Shown here piece by piece: positions 37,447 to 46,411 of a stretch of DNA of 64,000 nucleotides. The notes under the pieces are model-generated. The model did no database searches. It was not told where the DNA came from and was given only the letters and a program-made list of their open reading frames with translations. How positions within the stretch are numbered: the first letter of the stretch is position 1; every line of letters begins with the position of its first letter. The stretch is from an uncultured Veillonella sp. (lineage in GTDB: Bacteria > Bacillota > Negativicutes > Veillonellales > Veillonellaceae). The stretch is taken from assembly GCF_900545795.1 (NCBI RefSeq), contig NZ_URAR01000010.1, forward strand, positions 1 through 64,000. Direction: 5' to 3'. Position numbers and translations under genes: made by a program.

Positions 37447-38229
37447 TTACCTCCCTCTAAAATAGGTATTTAACTCCTTCCGGATTTCCTTCCATCGAGG
37501 CATAAACTGAGCTACTACCGCCCAAAAACTGGGCGAATGGTTGGGATGAATCAAATGAGCAAATTCATGAACCATCACATATTGTAAAAAACGAATGGGA
37601 CCGCTGAGTAATTGTTGGTTTATCATAATGCGCCCCAAAGCTGGTGAGCAAGAGCCCCAACGGGTCTTAGCCTTAGCGACACGAAACGTAGGGCGTTGAA
37701 TATCATATCCGGCCCGAATAAAGGCTTCATATACAGCACCACCAACGCGAAGCACAACTTCTTCCATTAGACCTTGTAAAAACTCCGTCATAAGAGCCGC
37801 CTTCTCAGGCACACCCATGTGATCCTTTATAAACATATACAGTGTATCTGGCCGCGACTCACTCCAACTGACATAGGCCTTTCTACCTGGAGGTGAATAG
37901 CGCACCACAAGCGTCGCTACATGTCCCAGGATGCGAACTTTTTCACCATTTACATATTGTAAGCTCCGTCTTACCTTAGGCACTGCACGTGCTCTTGCTT
38001 TTCGCAAAAAGTCTTTATGTCCTTCTACAAACTCGCGCACAGTACTTACAGATGTTCTAAAAGGCACCGAAACAGAGACGGTGCCTTCAGAGTTAACACG
38101 AAGATTTAAATTTTTTACAGCCTTCCAGGTCACCGTATAGGGCACTGGTCGTCCATCAATAATAACTTCGTAATGTTCTATTTTTTTACTAGTGCTACGA
38201 GCTTGCAAATCTTGTCGTAGTCCACTCAT
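37447..38229 (-). CDS. YgjP/WLM-like zinc metallopeptidase (DUF45)
   Basis: A 260-residue protein of the M48-related DUF45 family. The zinc site is VMVHEFAHLIHPNHSPSFW, with HExxH plus a distal His, and it is preceded by the family signature TRWGSCSP and GRIMINQQL. No signal peptide or membrane helix is seen. The biological role of this family is poorly known; DNA-protein crosslink or protein repair has been proposed for relatives. It lies between typA (2 bases away) and dnaE (3 bases away), suggesting one transcript. Confidence 0.8.
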   Translation of the reverse strand: MSGLRQDLQARSTSKKIEHYEVIIDGRPVPYTVTWKAVKNLNLRVNSEGTVSVSVPFRTSVSTVREFVEGHKDFLRKARARAVPKVRRSLQYVNGEKVRILGHVATLVVRYSPPGRKAYVSWSESRPDTLYMFIKDHMGVPEKAALMTEFLQGLMEEVVLRVGGAVYEAFIRAGYDIQRPTFRVAKAKTRWGSCSPALGRIMINQQLLSGPIRFLQYVMVHEFAHLIHPNHSPSFWAVVAQFMPRWKEIRKELNTYFRGR

Positions 38230-38231
38230 AC

Positions 38232-40043
38232 TTATTTGTTATTCTTAGCCGCTTTAGCACGAGCAGAACGATCAAGAATAGCCTTACGCATGCGAATATT
38301 CTTAGGTGTTACTTCAACGAGCTCATCATCATTAATCCATTCAAGAGCTTGTTCCAAGCTGAAAATGCGAGGTGGCACTAAGCGAACCGCTTCATCAGAG
38401 GAGCTAGAGCGCATGTTAGTAACATGTTTTTTCTTACATGGGTTAACATCCATGTCGGATTCACGAGTGTTTTCACCAATAATGCGGCCTGTATATACAG
38501 GTTCGTTTGGACCGATGAATAAAGTACCGCGATCTTGTACAGAGTTCAAGCCATATGGTGTAGTTTCGCCATCTTCAAAGGCTACCAAGGCACCGCGTGT
38601 ACGGCCAGGGATATCACCTTTAAATGGTGCATAACCATGGAATACATGGTTCATAATACCATTACCTTTAGTGCTAGTTAAGAACTGTGCACGGAAACCG
38701 ATTAAACCACGGGCAGGAATGATAAATTCCATACGAAGATAACCAGCTAATTCGTTCATGTTAATAAGTTCAGCTTTACGAGCGCCAAGGTTTTCCATAA
38801 CAGTACCCATAAATTCTTGAGGTACGTCAATTGTTAAATATTCTAATGGTTCGCATAATTGGTCATTAATGCGTTTGTAAATTACGCGAGGTTTACCTAC
38901 TTGTAATTCATAGCCTTCACGGCGCATAGTTTCGATAAGTACAGCTAAGTGCAATTCACCACGGCCAGATACTTTGAACGCATCTGGAGAATCTGTTTCT
39001 TCAACCTTCATAGACACATTAGTTTGTACTTCTTTGAACAAGCGATCACGTAAATGACGGCTTGTTACAAAATCACCTTCACGACCAGCAAATGGAGAGT
39101 TATTAACAGAGAACATCATAGCCAATGTTGGTTCGTCAATGGAGATTGATGGTAACGCTTCTGGATTTTCCACGTCAGCTACAGTTTCACCAATGTTGAT
39201 ATCTTCAATACCAACGAACGCAGCTATATCACCCATAGCTACTTCATCAGTTTCTACACGATTTAAGCCATTGTAAGTATATACGCGACCAACTTTTGCT
39301 TTACGAGTGCTTTCGCCATTCATAATTGCTACTTGTTGACCAGTTTTCAAACGACCACGAACTACGCGACCTACCGCAATTTTACCTACATATTCATCAT
39401 AATCAAGAGTGGTTACCATGAATTGCAATGGGCCATCAATGTCGCCTTGTGGTGCTGGAATTTCTTTAATAAGCACTTCAAATAAAGGCTGCATATCTTT
39501 GCCTTCATCATCCATAGATGCTTTAGCAATGCCATCACGAGCAGATGCATACACTACTGGGAAGTCTAATTGGTCATCGTCAGCTTCAAGCTCCATGAAC
39601 AATTCTAATACTTCGTCTTCTACTTCATGTACACGTTGGTCAGGACGGTCAATTTTGTTGATAACTACGATTGGTTTTAGTTTTTGTTCCAATGCTTTAC
39701 GAAGTACGTATTTTGTTTGTGGCATTGGACCTTCAAAAGCGTCAACTAAAAGAAGTACACCGTCTACCATGTTAAGTACACGTTCTACTTCGCCACCAAA
39801 GTCAGCATGGCCTGGAGTGTCAACGATATTGATTTTTACGTCGTTATGCATAACAGCCGTATTTTTAGACAAAATAGTAATCCCGCGTTCACGTTCCAAA
39901 TCATTGGAATCCATTACGCGTTCTGCCACTTTTTCATTTGCTCTGAAAATATGGCTTTGTTTTAACAATGCGTCCACCAAAGTTGTTTTACCATGGTCAA
40001 CGTGTGCAATAATTGCAACATTACGAATATTTTCGCGAATCAT
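38232..40043 (-). CDS. typA: Ribosome-associated GTPase TypA/BipA
   Basis: Translational GTPase of 603 residues related to EF-G. G motifs are AHVDHGKTTLV, RGITILSKN, DTPGHADFGGEVE and NKIDRPDQR. Domains II, III and V follow, and a C-terminal TypA-specific domain has RGTLFIGPNEPVYTGRIIG and KKKHVTNMRSS. It is linked to ribosome assembly and stress adaptation. GGGAGG precedes the ATG. It leads a tight cluster with the metallopeptidase gene and dnaE. Confidence 0.96.
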   Translation of the reverse strand: MIRENIRNVAIIAHVDHGKTTLVDALLKQSHIFRANEKVAERVMDSNDLERERGITILSKNTAVMHNDVKINIVDTPGHADFGGEVERVLNMVDGVLLLVDAFEGPMPQTKYVLRKALEQKLKPIVVINKIDRPDQRVHEVEDEVLELFMELEADDDQLDFPVVYASARDGIAKASMDDEGKDMQPLFEVLIKEIPAPQGDIDGPLQFMVTTLDYDEYVGKIAVGRVVRGRLKTGQQVAIMNGESTRKAKVGRVYTYNGLNRVETDEVAMGDIAAFVGIEDINIGETVADVENPEALPSISIDEPTLAMMFSVNNSPFAGREGDFVTSRHLRDRLFKEVQTNVSMKVEETDSPDAFKVSGRGELHLAVLIETMRREGYELQVGKPRVIYKRINDQLCEPLEYLTIDVPQEFMGTVMENLGARKAELINMNELAGYLRMEFIIPARGLIGFRAQFLTSTKGNGIMNHVFHGYAPFKGDIPGRTRGALVAFEDGETTPYGLNSVQDRGTLFIGPNEPVYTGRIIGENTRESDMDVNPCKKKHVTNMRSSSSDEAVRLVPPRIFSLEQALEWINDDELVEVTPKNIRMRKAILDRSARAKAAKNNK

Positions 40044-40249
40044 GTAAGCCTCCCATTAAGCTACTATTTATACATTTTTATGAATACCCGAAAACAAAGG
40101 AGTTTCGGACTATCTTCATCCTTAAAGACAACAGTTAATTATAGCACAAAATCTATATATCGTCTATAGAACAGCACGATTTTATTGACATTGAACCATA
40201 TGCGTTTATAGAATAAAGCAACGCATTGTATGAAGTTCTTTATAGGAAC

Positions 40250-40693
40250 TTAGCAGCTTTCTAAAAATTCTTTCACCACAGGATTTTCTTTCATCGCTTC
40301 TATTTGCTCCGCATCAGGAATTTTAACCTTGTCACGGTCAAGATTAACTAAGCATAAAAAGCCTAAATAATCGCCTTTGTTAGCACGAAATTGGTGAATT
40401 GTATGACTCGGTACCTCTATAAAGTCACCAGCTTTTACATCAGTTACAATTTCACCTAATAAACATTGCCCCTCACCGCGGAAAATCATAACCATATGAG
40501 TGTGCTCATGATGTTCCAAAGTAGAATACCCACCTGGTTTTACTTCAAAATAGCGAAATTGGCAAGGAATATCAAAAGCGCCATTGAATAGCACCTGTCG
40601 TGTCACATCTTTAAATGGACTTCCATCTTGTTTATATACCAATGTATCTACATCCTCCCAGGTATAGCCTGTATCATCAAATCGCTTAATCAT
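40250..40693 (-). CDS. Single-domain cupin protein
   Basis: A 147-residue cupin of unknown substrate. The first motif shows LEHHEHTHMVMIFRGEG, with three His and the following Glu, and the second gives GDFIEVPSHTIHQFRA, together a standard mononuclear metal site. Such proteins act as small isomerases, dioxygenases or ligand-binding proteins. It is preceded by AGGGGG and separated from the heavy-metal-binding gene by a terminator. Confidence 0.8.
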   Translation of the reverse strand: MIKRFDDTGYTWEDVDTLVYKQDGSPFKDVTRQVLFNGAFDIPCQFRYFEVKPGGYSTLEHHEHTHMVMIFRGEGQCLLGEIVTDVKAGDFIEVPSHTIHQFRANKGDYLGFLCLVNLDRDKVKIPDAEQIEAMKENPVVKEFLESC

Positions 40694-40727
40694 TCTTGCC
40701 CCCTATTATGACATTACAAACCTAAAT

Positions 40728-40753
40728 AAAGCCCGCTGCTAAGCAACGGGCTT
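40728..40753 (-). terminator. Terminator after the heavy-metal-associated protein gene
   Basis: Stem AAGCCCG / CGGGCTT with an inner TGCT/AGCA pairing, 9 bases past the gene stop on the minus strand. The minus strand continues TTTATTT. Confidence 0.75.
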
Positions 40754-40761
40754 ATACCTTC

Positions 40762-41067
40762 TTATTTAAATAGACGTTTCAACGTACCTACTAAGCCCCC
40801 ATGTGTATGGGCCGCTTCAGATACAGAGGCTACATCAAAACCAGTTGCATCAATAGCCGCTGAAATAGCGTCAGCTGTCACTTTACTAGCATCATACGAA
40901 ATTGTTACATCCTTAGTTTTTAAATCTACATCGGCAGACATAACACCAGGTAATCCTAATACCGCTGTTTTTACTGTATTTTCACAATTGCTACACATCA
41001 TACCAGGAACATTAAAAACTTGTTGATGTGCATGGCCAGTACTGCCGCAACCACAATCTTTACACAT
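40762..41067 (-). CDS. Heavy-metal-associated domain protein, CopZ-like
   Basis: A 101-residue protein with one ferredoxin-like HMA domain at about 15-82 (NVPGMMCSNCENTVKTAV), whose CxxC binds Cu(I) or a similar ion. It is longer than a plain CopZ. The N terminus adds CKDCGCG followed by a His-rich GHAHQ, and the C terminus adds HTHGG and a basic tail. These could add a second metal site. No copper ATPase lies in the window. GAGGAGG precedes the ATG. Confidence 0.82.
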   Translation of the reverse strand: MCKDCGCGSTGHAHQQVFNVPGMMCSNCENTVKTAVLGLPGVMSADVDLKTKDVTISYDASKVTADAISAAIDATGFDVASVSEAAHTHGGLVGTLKRLFK

Positions 41068-41096
41068 AAGTCTAAGACCTCCTCAAAAGTAGCTCC

Positions 41097-41129
41097 AAAG
41101 GCCCCTCACAGTCATTGTGGGGGCCTTTC
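41097..41129 (-). terminator. Terminator of tatA
   Basis: A 14-bp stem AAAGGCCCCTCACA / TGTGGGGGCCTTT (one bulge) with a 5-base loop, 14 bases past the tatA stop. The minus strand continues TTTGG, so the T run is short. Confidence 0.75.
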
Positions 41130-41142
41130 ATGAGCAGATAAA

Positions 41143-41382
41143 TTATTCAACCTCTTTGTGCTTTTTCTCGTTCACTTCGCCTGCTTCCACATCAATTGTT
41201 TCCGTCTTGGCAACGTCAGATACTTTTGCATCAGTTTTCTTTTTATCAGAACTTACTGCATCTTTAAATTCATTGATGCCCTTGCCGATGGCTTTGCCTA
41301 CTTCTGGTAGCTTACCTGGGCCGAATACAACTAATGCAATCACTAGCACTAAAATTAACTCTTGGGTGCCGAAATTAAACAT
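41143..41382 (-). CDS. tatA: Sec-independent translocase protein TatA
   Basis: Pore-forming component of the twin-arginine export system, 79 residues. It starts with MFNFGTQELILVLVIALVV, one N-terminal membrane helix, then FGPGKLPEVGKAIGKGINEFK, the hinge and amphipathic helix typical of TatA, and an acidic-basic tail. ATG at 41382 is chosen because GAGG lies 8 bases before it; a GTG three codons upstream overlaps that site. No tatC is seen nearby. Confidence 0.9.
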   Translation of the reverse strand: MFNFGTQELILVLVIALVVFGPGKLPEVGKAIGKGINEFKDAVSSDKKKTDAKVSDVAKTETIDVEAGEVNEKKHKEVE

Positions 41383-41553
41383 ATGCTTCACCTCGTTTAG
41401 CTACTAACAACTACGTCCATCACTTCTTACTCTTACAGTGTACCACGAAAAGAAGTTCTATGGCTATAGAATCATAATAGCGAATTTTCATTTCAAATAT
41501 ATTATTTTATCAAAGGGGGTATATACTGCTTGCAGGCTCATCCCCTAAATCTG

Positions 41554-42303
41554 TTAAGCTTTTTTAGCCGCCTTATCCACGTACCATTCTACTACATCTT
41601 GAGAGAGTACGGCCCCTGGTAATACATGGCCTATGCGTTCTTGCCAAGTTTCATCAGCATAATCCTGGCGCTGACGAAGCACGCGAGATAGAGCACTCGC
41701 TTTAGAATCCCCTACAACTGTAAACCACACATGCTTAGCTTTAGATAAAAATGGGAAGGTCATAGTCACGCGCTCCCATACCTTGCCATCTAACACTGGA
41801 GCAATCTTGCGGTCTTCCACATGTAAGGCCTGCGATTTGGAAAATAAAGACGCCGTATGACCATCGTCACCAAGCCCTAAGAGAGCCAAGTCTAAGGAAT
41901 CTTTTTCACATGCTCTAAGCACCATATCTACTTCTTTTTCATATGCATCAGCTGCTTCTTCTACAGTGCCATCATTCGTTGGTACTGGATAGAAATGACA
42001 GCTTGAGCCAATATTTCCAAATAAGCGCTCTTTGGCACGGCCAAAGTTATTATCAGGATCGCTATGTGGTACAAAGCGCTCATCCACCCATAAGAAGAAA
42101 ATATTCTCCCAATCAAGCTTTGTACGATATTCATCTGTATTAAGCAATTCAAACAAAGTATTTGGCGTAGTTCCACCTGAAATAGCCACTACACAAGAGC
42201 CAGTCTCTTTAATACAAGCCTCTGTAAAGGCCATAAAAGATTTTGCCACTTCCTCTGCTACTTGCTGTGGCGTATCAAACATATGAATTAAATCTTGCGC
42301 CAT
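41554..42303 (-). CDS. pgl: 6-Phosphogluconolactonase
   Basis: Hydrolyses 6-phosphogluconolactone in the oxidative pentose phosphate pathway. The 249-residue DevB/SOL-type protein has VAISGGTTPNTLFELL, FFLWVDERFVPHSDPDNNFG and LLGLGDDGHTASLF, the family's phosphate and catalytic loops. It overlaps the end of zwf by 16 bases, and its AGGAGG lies inside zwf. The two successive enzymes are thus coupled. Confidence 0.95.
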   Translation of the reverse strand: MAQDLIHMFDTPQQVAEEVAKSFMAFTEACIKETGSCVVAISGGTTPNTLFELLNTDEYRTKLDWENIFFLWVDERFVPHSDPDNNFGRAKERLFGNIGSSCHFYPVPTNDGTVEEAADAYEKEVDMVLRACEKDSLDLALLGLGDDGHTASLFSKSQALHVEDRKIAPVLDGKVWERVTMTFPFLSKAKHVWFTVVGDSKASALSRVLRQRQDYADETWQERIGHVLPGAVLSQDVVEWYVDKAAKKA

Positions 42304-43817
42304 GATAAAGAGCCTCCTTCTAGAATTTCATTTGCTTCCTTAGGACCTTCACTGAACGATGGATAGAAGCAAAGTGGCACTGCATCAAGATTTGCTTCCC
42401 AAGCATTTAATAATGGCATGAACAATTTCCAAGACGCTTCCACCGTATCATTGCGAACAAAGAGCGTTTGGTCACCTAATAATGCATCTAAAATTAAGCG
42501 TTCATATGCATCTGGAATATCAACCCCCTGCATAAAATCACTATAAGAGAAGTCCATCTCCAAGGTATTCACACAAAGCTTTGAGCCTGGTGATTTCACT
42601 TCAATAGATAGGCCCATCCCTTCATGGGGCTGCATGCGAAGTAACAAGACATTTTGATTAAAATCTTTTGGACGAATTGGTTTAAAAATAGAATGAGGAA
42701 TTGGCTTAAAGGTAATCGCAATTTCACTGGATTTCTTAGGCAAGCGTTTACCGGTACGCATATAAAATGGTACGCCACGCCAGCGCCAGTTATCTACAAA
42801 GAGTTTTAACGCTACATATGTTTCCGTCTGAGAACGCGGTGCTACCCCTTCCTCTTTACGATACCCAAGGGCTGGATTTTCTGGATCTACCGACTCTACA
42901 TATTGACCACGTACAGACATATGACCTAAATCTTGCCCTTCCAATGGTCTAATAGAAGAGATTAACTTCGCAATTTCATCGCGATATGCATCAGCTTCAA
43001 ATATCGCTGGTGGCTCCATAGCGATTAAGGAAAGCATCTGAATCATATGATTTTGGAACATATCTCGTAAGGCCCCGGCCTTATCATAATAACCAGCACG
43101 CTTTTCTACGCCCAACTCTTCAGCTACGGTAATCTCAACCTTTTCAATGTAGGTATGATTCCACAGCGGTTCAAAAATAGAATTAGCAAAGCGGAGCATC
43201 AAAATATTTTGTACTGTTTCTTTACCTAAATAATGGTCAATACGATATGTTTGAGACTCTTTAATGTACTGCTTTAACGCCTGATCAAGAGCCACAGCAC
43301 TTTCTAAATCATGACCAAATGGCTTTTCAATAATAACGCGTTTCCAACCATCGGTCTCATCAAGAAGGCCTTCTTCATGCAAGCCTTTTACGATTGGTTC
43401 AAACATGGCTGGTGGCATAGCTAAATAAAAGAGAGCATTATGCTCTGTGCCATGCTGACCAGTAACACGATCTAACTCTTCATCCAAGCGAGCAAAGGTA
43501 TCAGGTTCTGTATATTGACCAGCTACATAGGAAAATCGTTCAATAAATGATTCATCTAAAGAACCTTCTCCGTTTAAAGATTGGCGCACTTCTTCCTGAA
43601 ATTCTTCATTGCTCATCTCTGTACGCGCTACACCAACTACGGCAAATTGCTCAGGCAATAAATTGCGCTTGTACAAAGCAAAAATAGCGGGTAATAATTT
43701 ACGCTTAGTCAAATCACCAGAGGCGCCAAAGATTACAATAGCACCTGGTCCGGGTGCTGTATCGATACAAAGTTGCTCACGGCAATTATATGAAACTGTC
43801 ATTGGTCCTGCACTCAT
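42288..43817 (-). CDS. zwf: Glucose-6-phosphate 1-dehydrogenase
   Basis: Oxidises glucose 6-phosphate to the lactone with NADP+. The 509-residue protein has the dinucleotide-binding IFGASGDLTKRKLLPA, the EKPFGHD loop and RIDHYLGKE with the catalytic His region. Length is normal. GGGAGA precedes the ATG. It forms an operon with pgl downstream. A repeat-rich 5' region (43841-43930) lies just before it. Confidence 0.96.
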   Translation of the reverse strand: MSAGPMTVSYNCREQLCIDTAPGPGAIVIFGASGDLTKRKLLPAIFALYKRNLLPEQFAVVGVARTEMSNEEFQEEVRQSLNGEGSLDESFIERFSYVAGQYTEPDTFARLDEELDRVTGQHGTEHNALFYLAMPPAMFEPIVKGLHEEGLLDETDGWKRVIIEKPFGHDLESAVALDQALKQYIKESQTYRIDHYLGKETVQNILMLRFANSIFEPLWNHTYIEKVEITVAEELGVEKRAGYYDKAGALRDMFQNHMIQMLSLIAMEPPAIFEADAYRDEIAKLISSIRPLEGQDLGHMSVRGQYVESVDPENPALGYRKEEGVAPRSQTETYVALKLFVDNWRWRGVPFYMRTGKRLPKKSSEIAITFKPIPHSIFKPIRPKDFNQNVLLLRMQPHEGMGLSIEVKSPGSKLCVNTLEMDFSYSDFMQGVDIPDAYERLILDALLGDQTLFVRNDTVEASWKLFMPLLNAWEANLDAVPLCFYPSFSEGPKEANEILEGGSLSWRKI

Positions 43818-43840
43818 TATAAATAATCTCCCATACTTCT

Positions 43841-43930
43841 CAATAACATTTAACTTTCAATAATATTAACATTTAGTTTTTAATAATCTTCAATAGCATT
43901 TAATGTTTAAAAACAATTAATAACATATTA
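43841..43930. repeat. AT-rich imperfect direct repeats before zwf
   Basis: Words close to CAATAACATTTAACTTT recur about four times (near 43841, 43858, 43891 and 43913). The copies are diverged and very AT-rich, so this is a soft call. Confidence 0.4.
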
Positions 43931-44052
43931 ATCGTTACCTATATTATACACTATTAAGCAATAGGTATAACATATTCCATGCATATTAATAGAATGTTTT
44001 CTATCCATAATAATATATCTTTATCATAGCATAAGGCCGTTCGTATGTCATC

Positions 44053-44086
44053 AAAAAAGCACGAGTCTACTAGACTCGTACTTCTT
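44053..44086 (-). terminator. Terminator of the MFS exporter gene
   Basis: Stem ACGAGTCTA / TAGACTCGT, closed immediately, with six A before it; the minus strand continues GCTTTTTT. It lies 113 bases past the MFS stop. Confidence 0.8.
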
Positions 44087-44198
44087 TGTTAAACGTGTGT
44101 TTGTTTTGATTTTGTTTTGGTTTTGTTATGCATTTAAATTAAGATGTTTAATATATTTTTGACTTTCATCAAAAGCAGTTGTTTTAAATTTTAGCATA

Positions 44199-45386
44199 CT
44201 AGTTTGTAACTTCTATATAGTTAGGATTAATATAGTCCTTCATACTGATTAAAGATCCAATATGTTCTACCACTATGATAATAGCAAGGGCCCACATAGA
44301 ATGACCGCCGCCAAGTCCTACCAACGGAGCCGCTAAAGCACCTGCTAAGAAAGAGATAACACCTAGTAAACCAGATGCACTACCGGACAGACCTTTTTGT
44401 GAATTAACGCCACCAGAAAAACTCAACGGCAAGGTAATACCACAAGTACTAATTAACAGCATCAAGACAATCATAATCATCCAAGGACTTTCAGGTTGCA
44501 TCACTTCGACTAAGATAATTAAGAAGCCTACAAATAAGCCGGCAACATTACCATACCATAATATTTTGTCTTCCCCGACTGTTTTGCAAAGACGTCCAAA
44601 TACTTGAGCCGAAATAGCCAAACAAGCGGAGCAAATACCAAAGAAAATACTAAACTCAGTTGGCGTTAATGTGTAAATTTCTTCTAAAATAAAAGGGGAG
44701 CCACTAATATAGGCGAATAAGCCCATAGAGGCGAAACCTTGTATCAACAAATAACCGCGATATTGAGGAATATTCCAAAGGGTTTTCATGCCTTTTAACG
44801 AAGCAGAAAGACCACCAGTAATACGTTGTTCTGGCGCTAAAGTTTCAGGCAAGCTAACCATAGTCCAAACAGCCCCAATAACACCGCAAATACCTAAAAC
44901 AATAAAAATTGCTTGCCAATCAAAAGCCTGTAGAATGAGTCCCCCTAATACGGGACCAGCAATCGGTACTACAGACGCAATCAGTACAAGTAATGCGATA
45001 AACTGTGTCAATTTATTACCTTCATACGTATCACACGCAATGGAACGGGCTAACACGATACAGCCTGCACCTGCTAAGCCTTGCACAAATCGCCAAAACA
45101 AGAACATTCCAAGGGAACCTGATGTAGCACATAAAAAGGATGCTATAGCAAAACCACCAAAGGATACAATAGCAGGCTTTTTACGTCCAATTTCATCACT
45201 CCAAGGCCCCATCAAGACTTGCCCTAAGGCGAGTCCAATAAAACATGTGGTCAAACTTAATTGTACCCCCGCTGCCGTACTTCCTAATTCAGAAGCAATG
45301 GTTGGCAAGCCGGGGATATAAATATCTGTACTTAATGGCCCAATGGCGGCCATAAAACCTAATAAACATATAACAACTATATTCAT
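44199..45386 (-). CDS. MFS drug-resistance transporter, Bcr/CflA family
   Basis: A 395-residue inner-membrane exporter with 12 predicted helices. The Bcr/CflA hallmarks are the N-terminal STDIYIPGLPTIASELG, the loop GPWSDEIGRKKP after helix 2, and RFVQGLAGAGCIVLARSIA. It probably exports a drug or a sulphonamide-, bicyclomycin- or dipeptide-like compound with proton exchange. ATG at 45386 is chosen (AGGAGG 11 bases upstream) over a GTG three codons earlier that is too close. Short palindromic GTATAACA sequences in its upstream region may be operator sites. Confidence 0.88.
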   Translation of the reverse strand: MNIVVICLLGFMAAIGPLSTDIYIPGLPTIASELGSTAAGVQLSLTTCFIGLALGQVLMGPWSDEIGRKKPAIVSFGGFAIASFLCATSGSLGMFLFWRFVQGLAGAGCIVLARSIACDTYEGNKLTQFIALLVLIASVVPIAGPVLGGLILQAFDWQAIFIVLGICGVIGAVWTMVSLPETLAPEQRITGGLSASLKGMKTLWNIPQYRGYLLIQGFASMGLFAYISGSPFILEEIYTLTPTEFSIFFGICSACLAISAQVFGRLCKTVGEDKILWYGNVAGLFVGFLIILVEVMQPESPWMIMIVLMLLISTCGITLPLSFSGGVNSQKGLSGSASGLLGVISFLAGALAAPLVGLGGGHSMWALAIIIVVEHIGSLISMKDYINPNYIEVTN

Positions 45387-45451
45387 TTTATACACTACCT
45401 CCTATTGATTACATACTTAGTATAACAAGATATAGCGTATCCGTATAATAC

Positions 45452-45505
45452 CAAAAGCAGCCTCATAGTATAACAAAATTGTTATACCAGAGACTGCTTT
45501 TTTAG
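45452..45505 (+). promoter_or_regulatory. Hairpin with internal palindrome upstream of the MFS gene
   Basis: AAAAGCAG and CTGCTTTTTT pair around an inner GTATAACA / TGTTATAC stem. It has a T run on the plus strand but no plus-strand gene before it. The inner palindrome, repeated as GTATAACAAG at 45419, looks like a repressor site for the MFS promoter. Confidence 0.4.
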
Positions 45506-45857
45506 TTAAACATTTATATGTTTATAACCTTTATAGCTTTATCATAGTCATAGCTTTATTGTAATCATGATATTTCTATTATAGCTATAGCATTTATATT
45601 ATAACTATAGCCTAGGCATATCATCATAAGCGATACGACTCTATGCCAAATGACCTATATACCCTGTCTAATCAAGAGTCTACTCATAAGACCTATTTTA
45701 TAAAGTCTTCATCACTCACAAACTATTGAGCTGCATTCATAGATTGACGCATTTCATGTACAAGCTTTCGTATAATGCACACTAACCCAAGTATCTCAAA
45801 TTAACTATATTTACTTCAAATATTTCAAACTCAAACATTTTAGTTTAAGTCTTGAAG

Positions 45858-45927
45858 ACTAAGATATTTTAACTAAGATGTTTTTACTAAGCTCTTTTTA
45901 CTAAACTCTTTTTACTAATATATTTTT
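45858..45927. repeat. Five tandem 14-bp repeats
   Basis: Units ACTAAGATATTTTA, ACTAAGATGTTTTT, ACTAAGCTCTTTTT, ACTAAACTCTTTTT and ACTAATATATTTTT run head to tail without gaps. They lie just beyond the rpsI terminator. Confidence 0.85.
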
Positions 45928-45943
45928 ACTCCTACCAAGACAT

Positions 45944-45982
45944 AAAAAAGAAACCCCACAAACACGAGGTTTGTAGGGTTTG
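45944..45982 (-). terminator. Terminator of rplM-rpsI
   Basis: Imperfect stem AAACCCCACAAAC / GTTTGTAGGGTTT with a 5-base loop; the minus strand continues CTTTTTTATG. It lies 14 bases past the rpsI stop. Confidence 0.85.
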
Positions 45983-45995
45983 CAATTTATAAATA

Positions 45996-46388
45996 TTAAC
46001 GTTTCGAGAACTGAGACGCTTTACGAGCTTTCTTAAGACCGTATTTTTTACGTTCTTTCATACGTGGGTCACGAGTCAAGAAACCAGCTTTTTTAAGGGA
46101 TTGACGAAGTTCACCATCAACACCTAATAAAGCACGAGAGATGCCGTGACGAATTGCACCAGCTTGGCCAGATGGGCCGCCACCAGAAACGTCAGCGATA
46201 ACATCATATTGTTCCACAGTGCCTGTTAACACTAATGGTTGTTTAATAATTAATTCCAAAGTTTTACGACCAAAGTAATCGTTAAGATCACGTTTGTTGA
46301 TTGTAACTTTGCCTGTGCCCGGTACCAGACGAACTCTGGCAACGGAAGATTTTCTACGACCTGTACCGTAGTACTGAGCTACTGCCAT
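45996..46388 (-). CDS. rpsI: 30S ribosomal protein S9
   Basis: Small-subunit protein of 130 residues, the usual bacterial length. It has [16 protein letters not shown] at the N terminus, [19 protein letters not shown] in the core, and the basic tail [11 protein letters not shown] that reaches the P site. It follows rplM by 23 bases, the universal pairing. GGAGGAGG precedes the ATG. Confidence 0.97.
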   Translation of the reverse strand: MAVAQYYGTGRRKSSVARVRLVPGTGKVTINKRDLNDYFGRKTLELIIKQPLVLTGTVEQYDVIADVSGGGPSGQAGAIRHGISRALLGVDGELRQSLKKAGFLTRDPRMKERKKYGLKKARKASQFSKR

Positions 46389-46411
46389 GTATATGTTCCT
46401 CCTCCCGGTGA

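Larger units (their letters stand above)
43818..44198. other. Gap between zwf and the MFS gene
   Basis: A 381-base AT-rich gap. It holds imperfect repeats (43841-43930), the MFS terminator (44053-44086) and a stretch of TTTTG-type repeats near 44100-44130. No gene-like frame is seen. Confidence 0.6.
45396..45995. other. Long gap between the MFS gene and rpsI
   Basis: About 600 bases without a supported gene. From left to right it has GTATAACA-type palindromes (45418-45488), AT-rich sequence, a 14-bp tandem repeat (45858-45927) and the rpsI terminator (45944-45982). A short minus-strand frame near 45724-45790 is too small to call. Confidence 0.6.

Noticed and set aside
39409..40047. Long 212-codon frame opposite typA
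   Set aside because: It is an antisense shadow of a highly conserved GTPase gene with strong codon bias; no ribosome binding site.
45724..45790. Short minus-strand frame ending in RQSMNAAQ
   Set aside because: Only about 24 codons, no start or ribosome binding site; probably chance.
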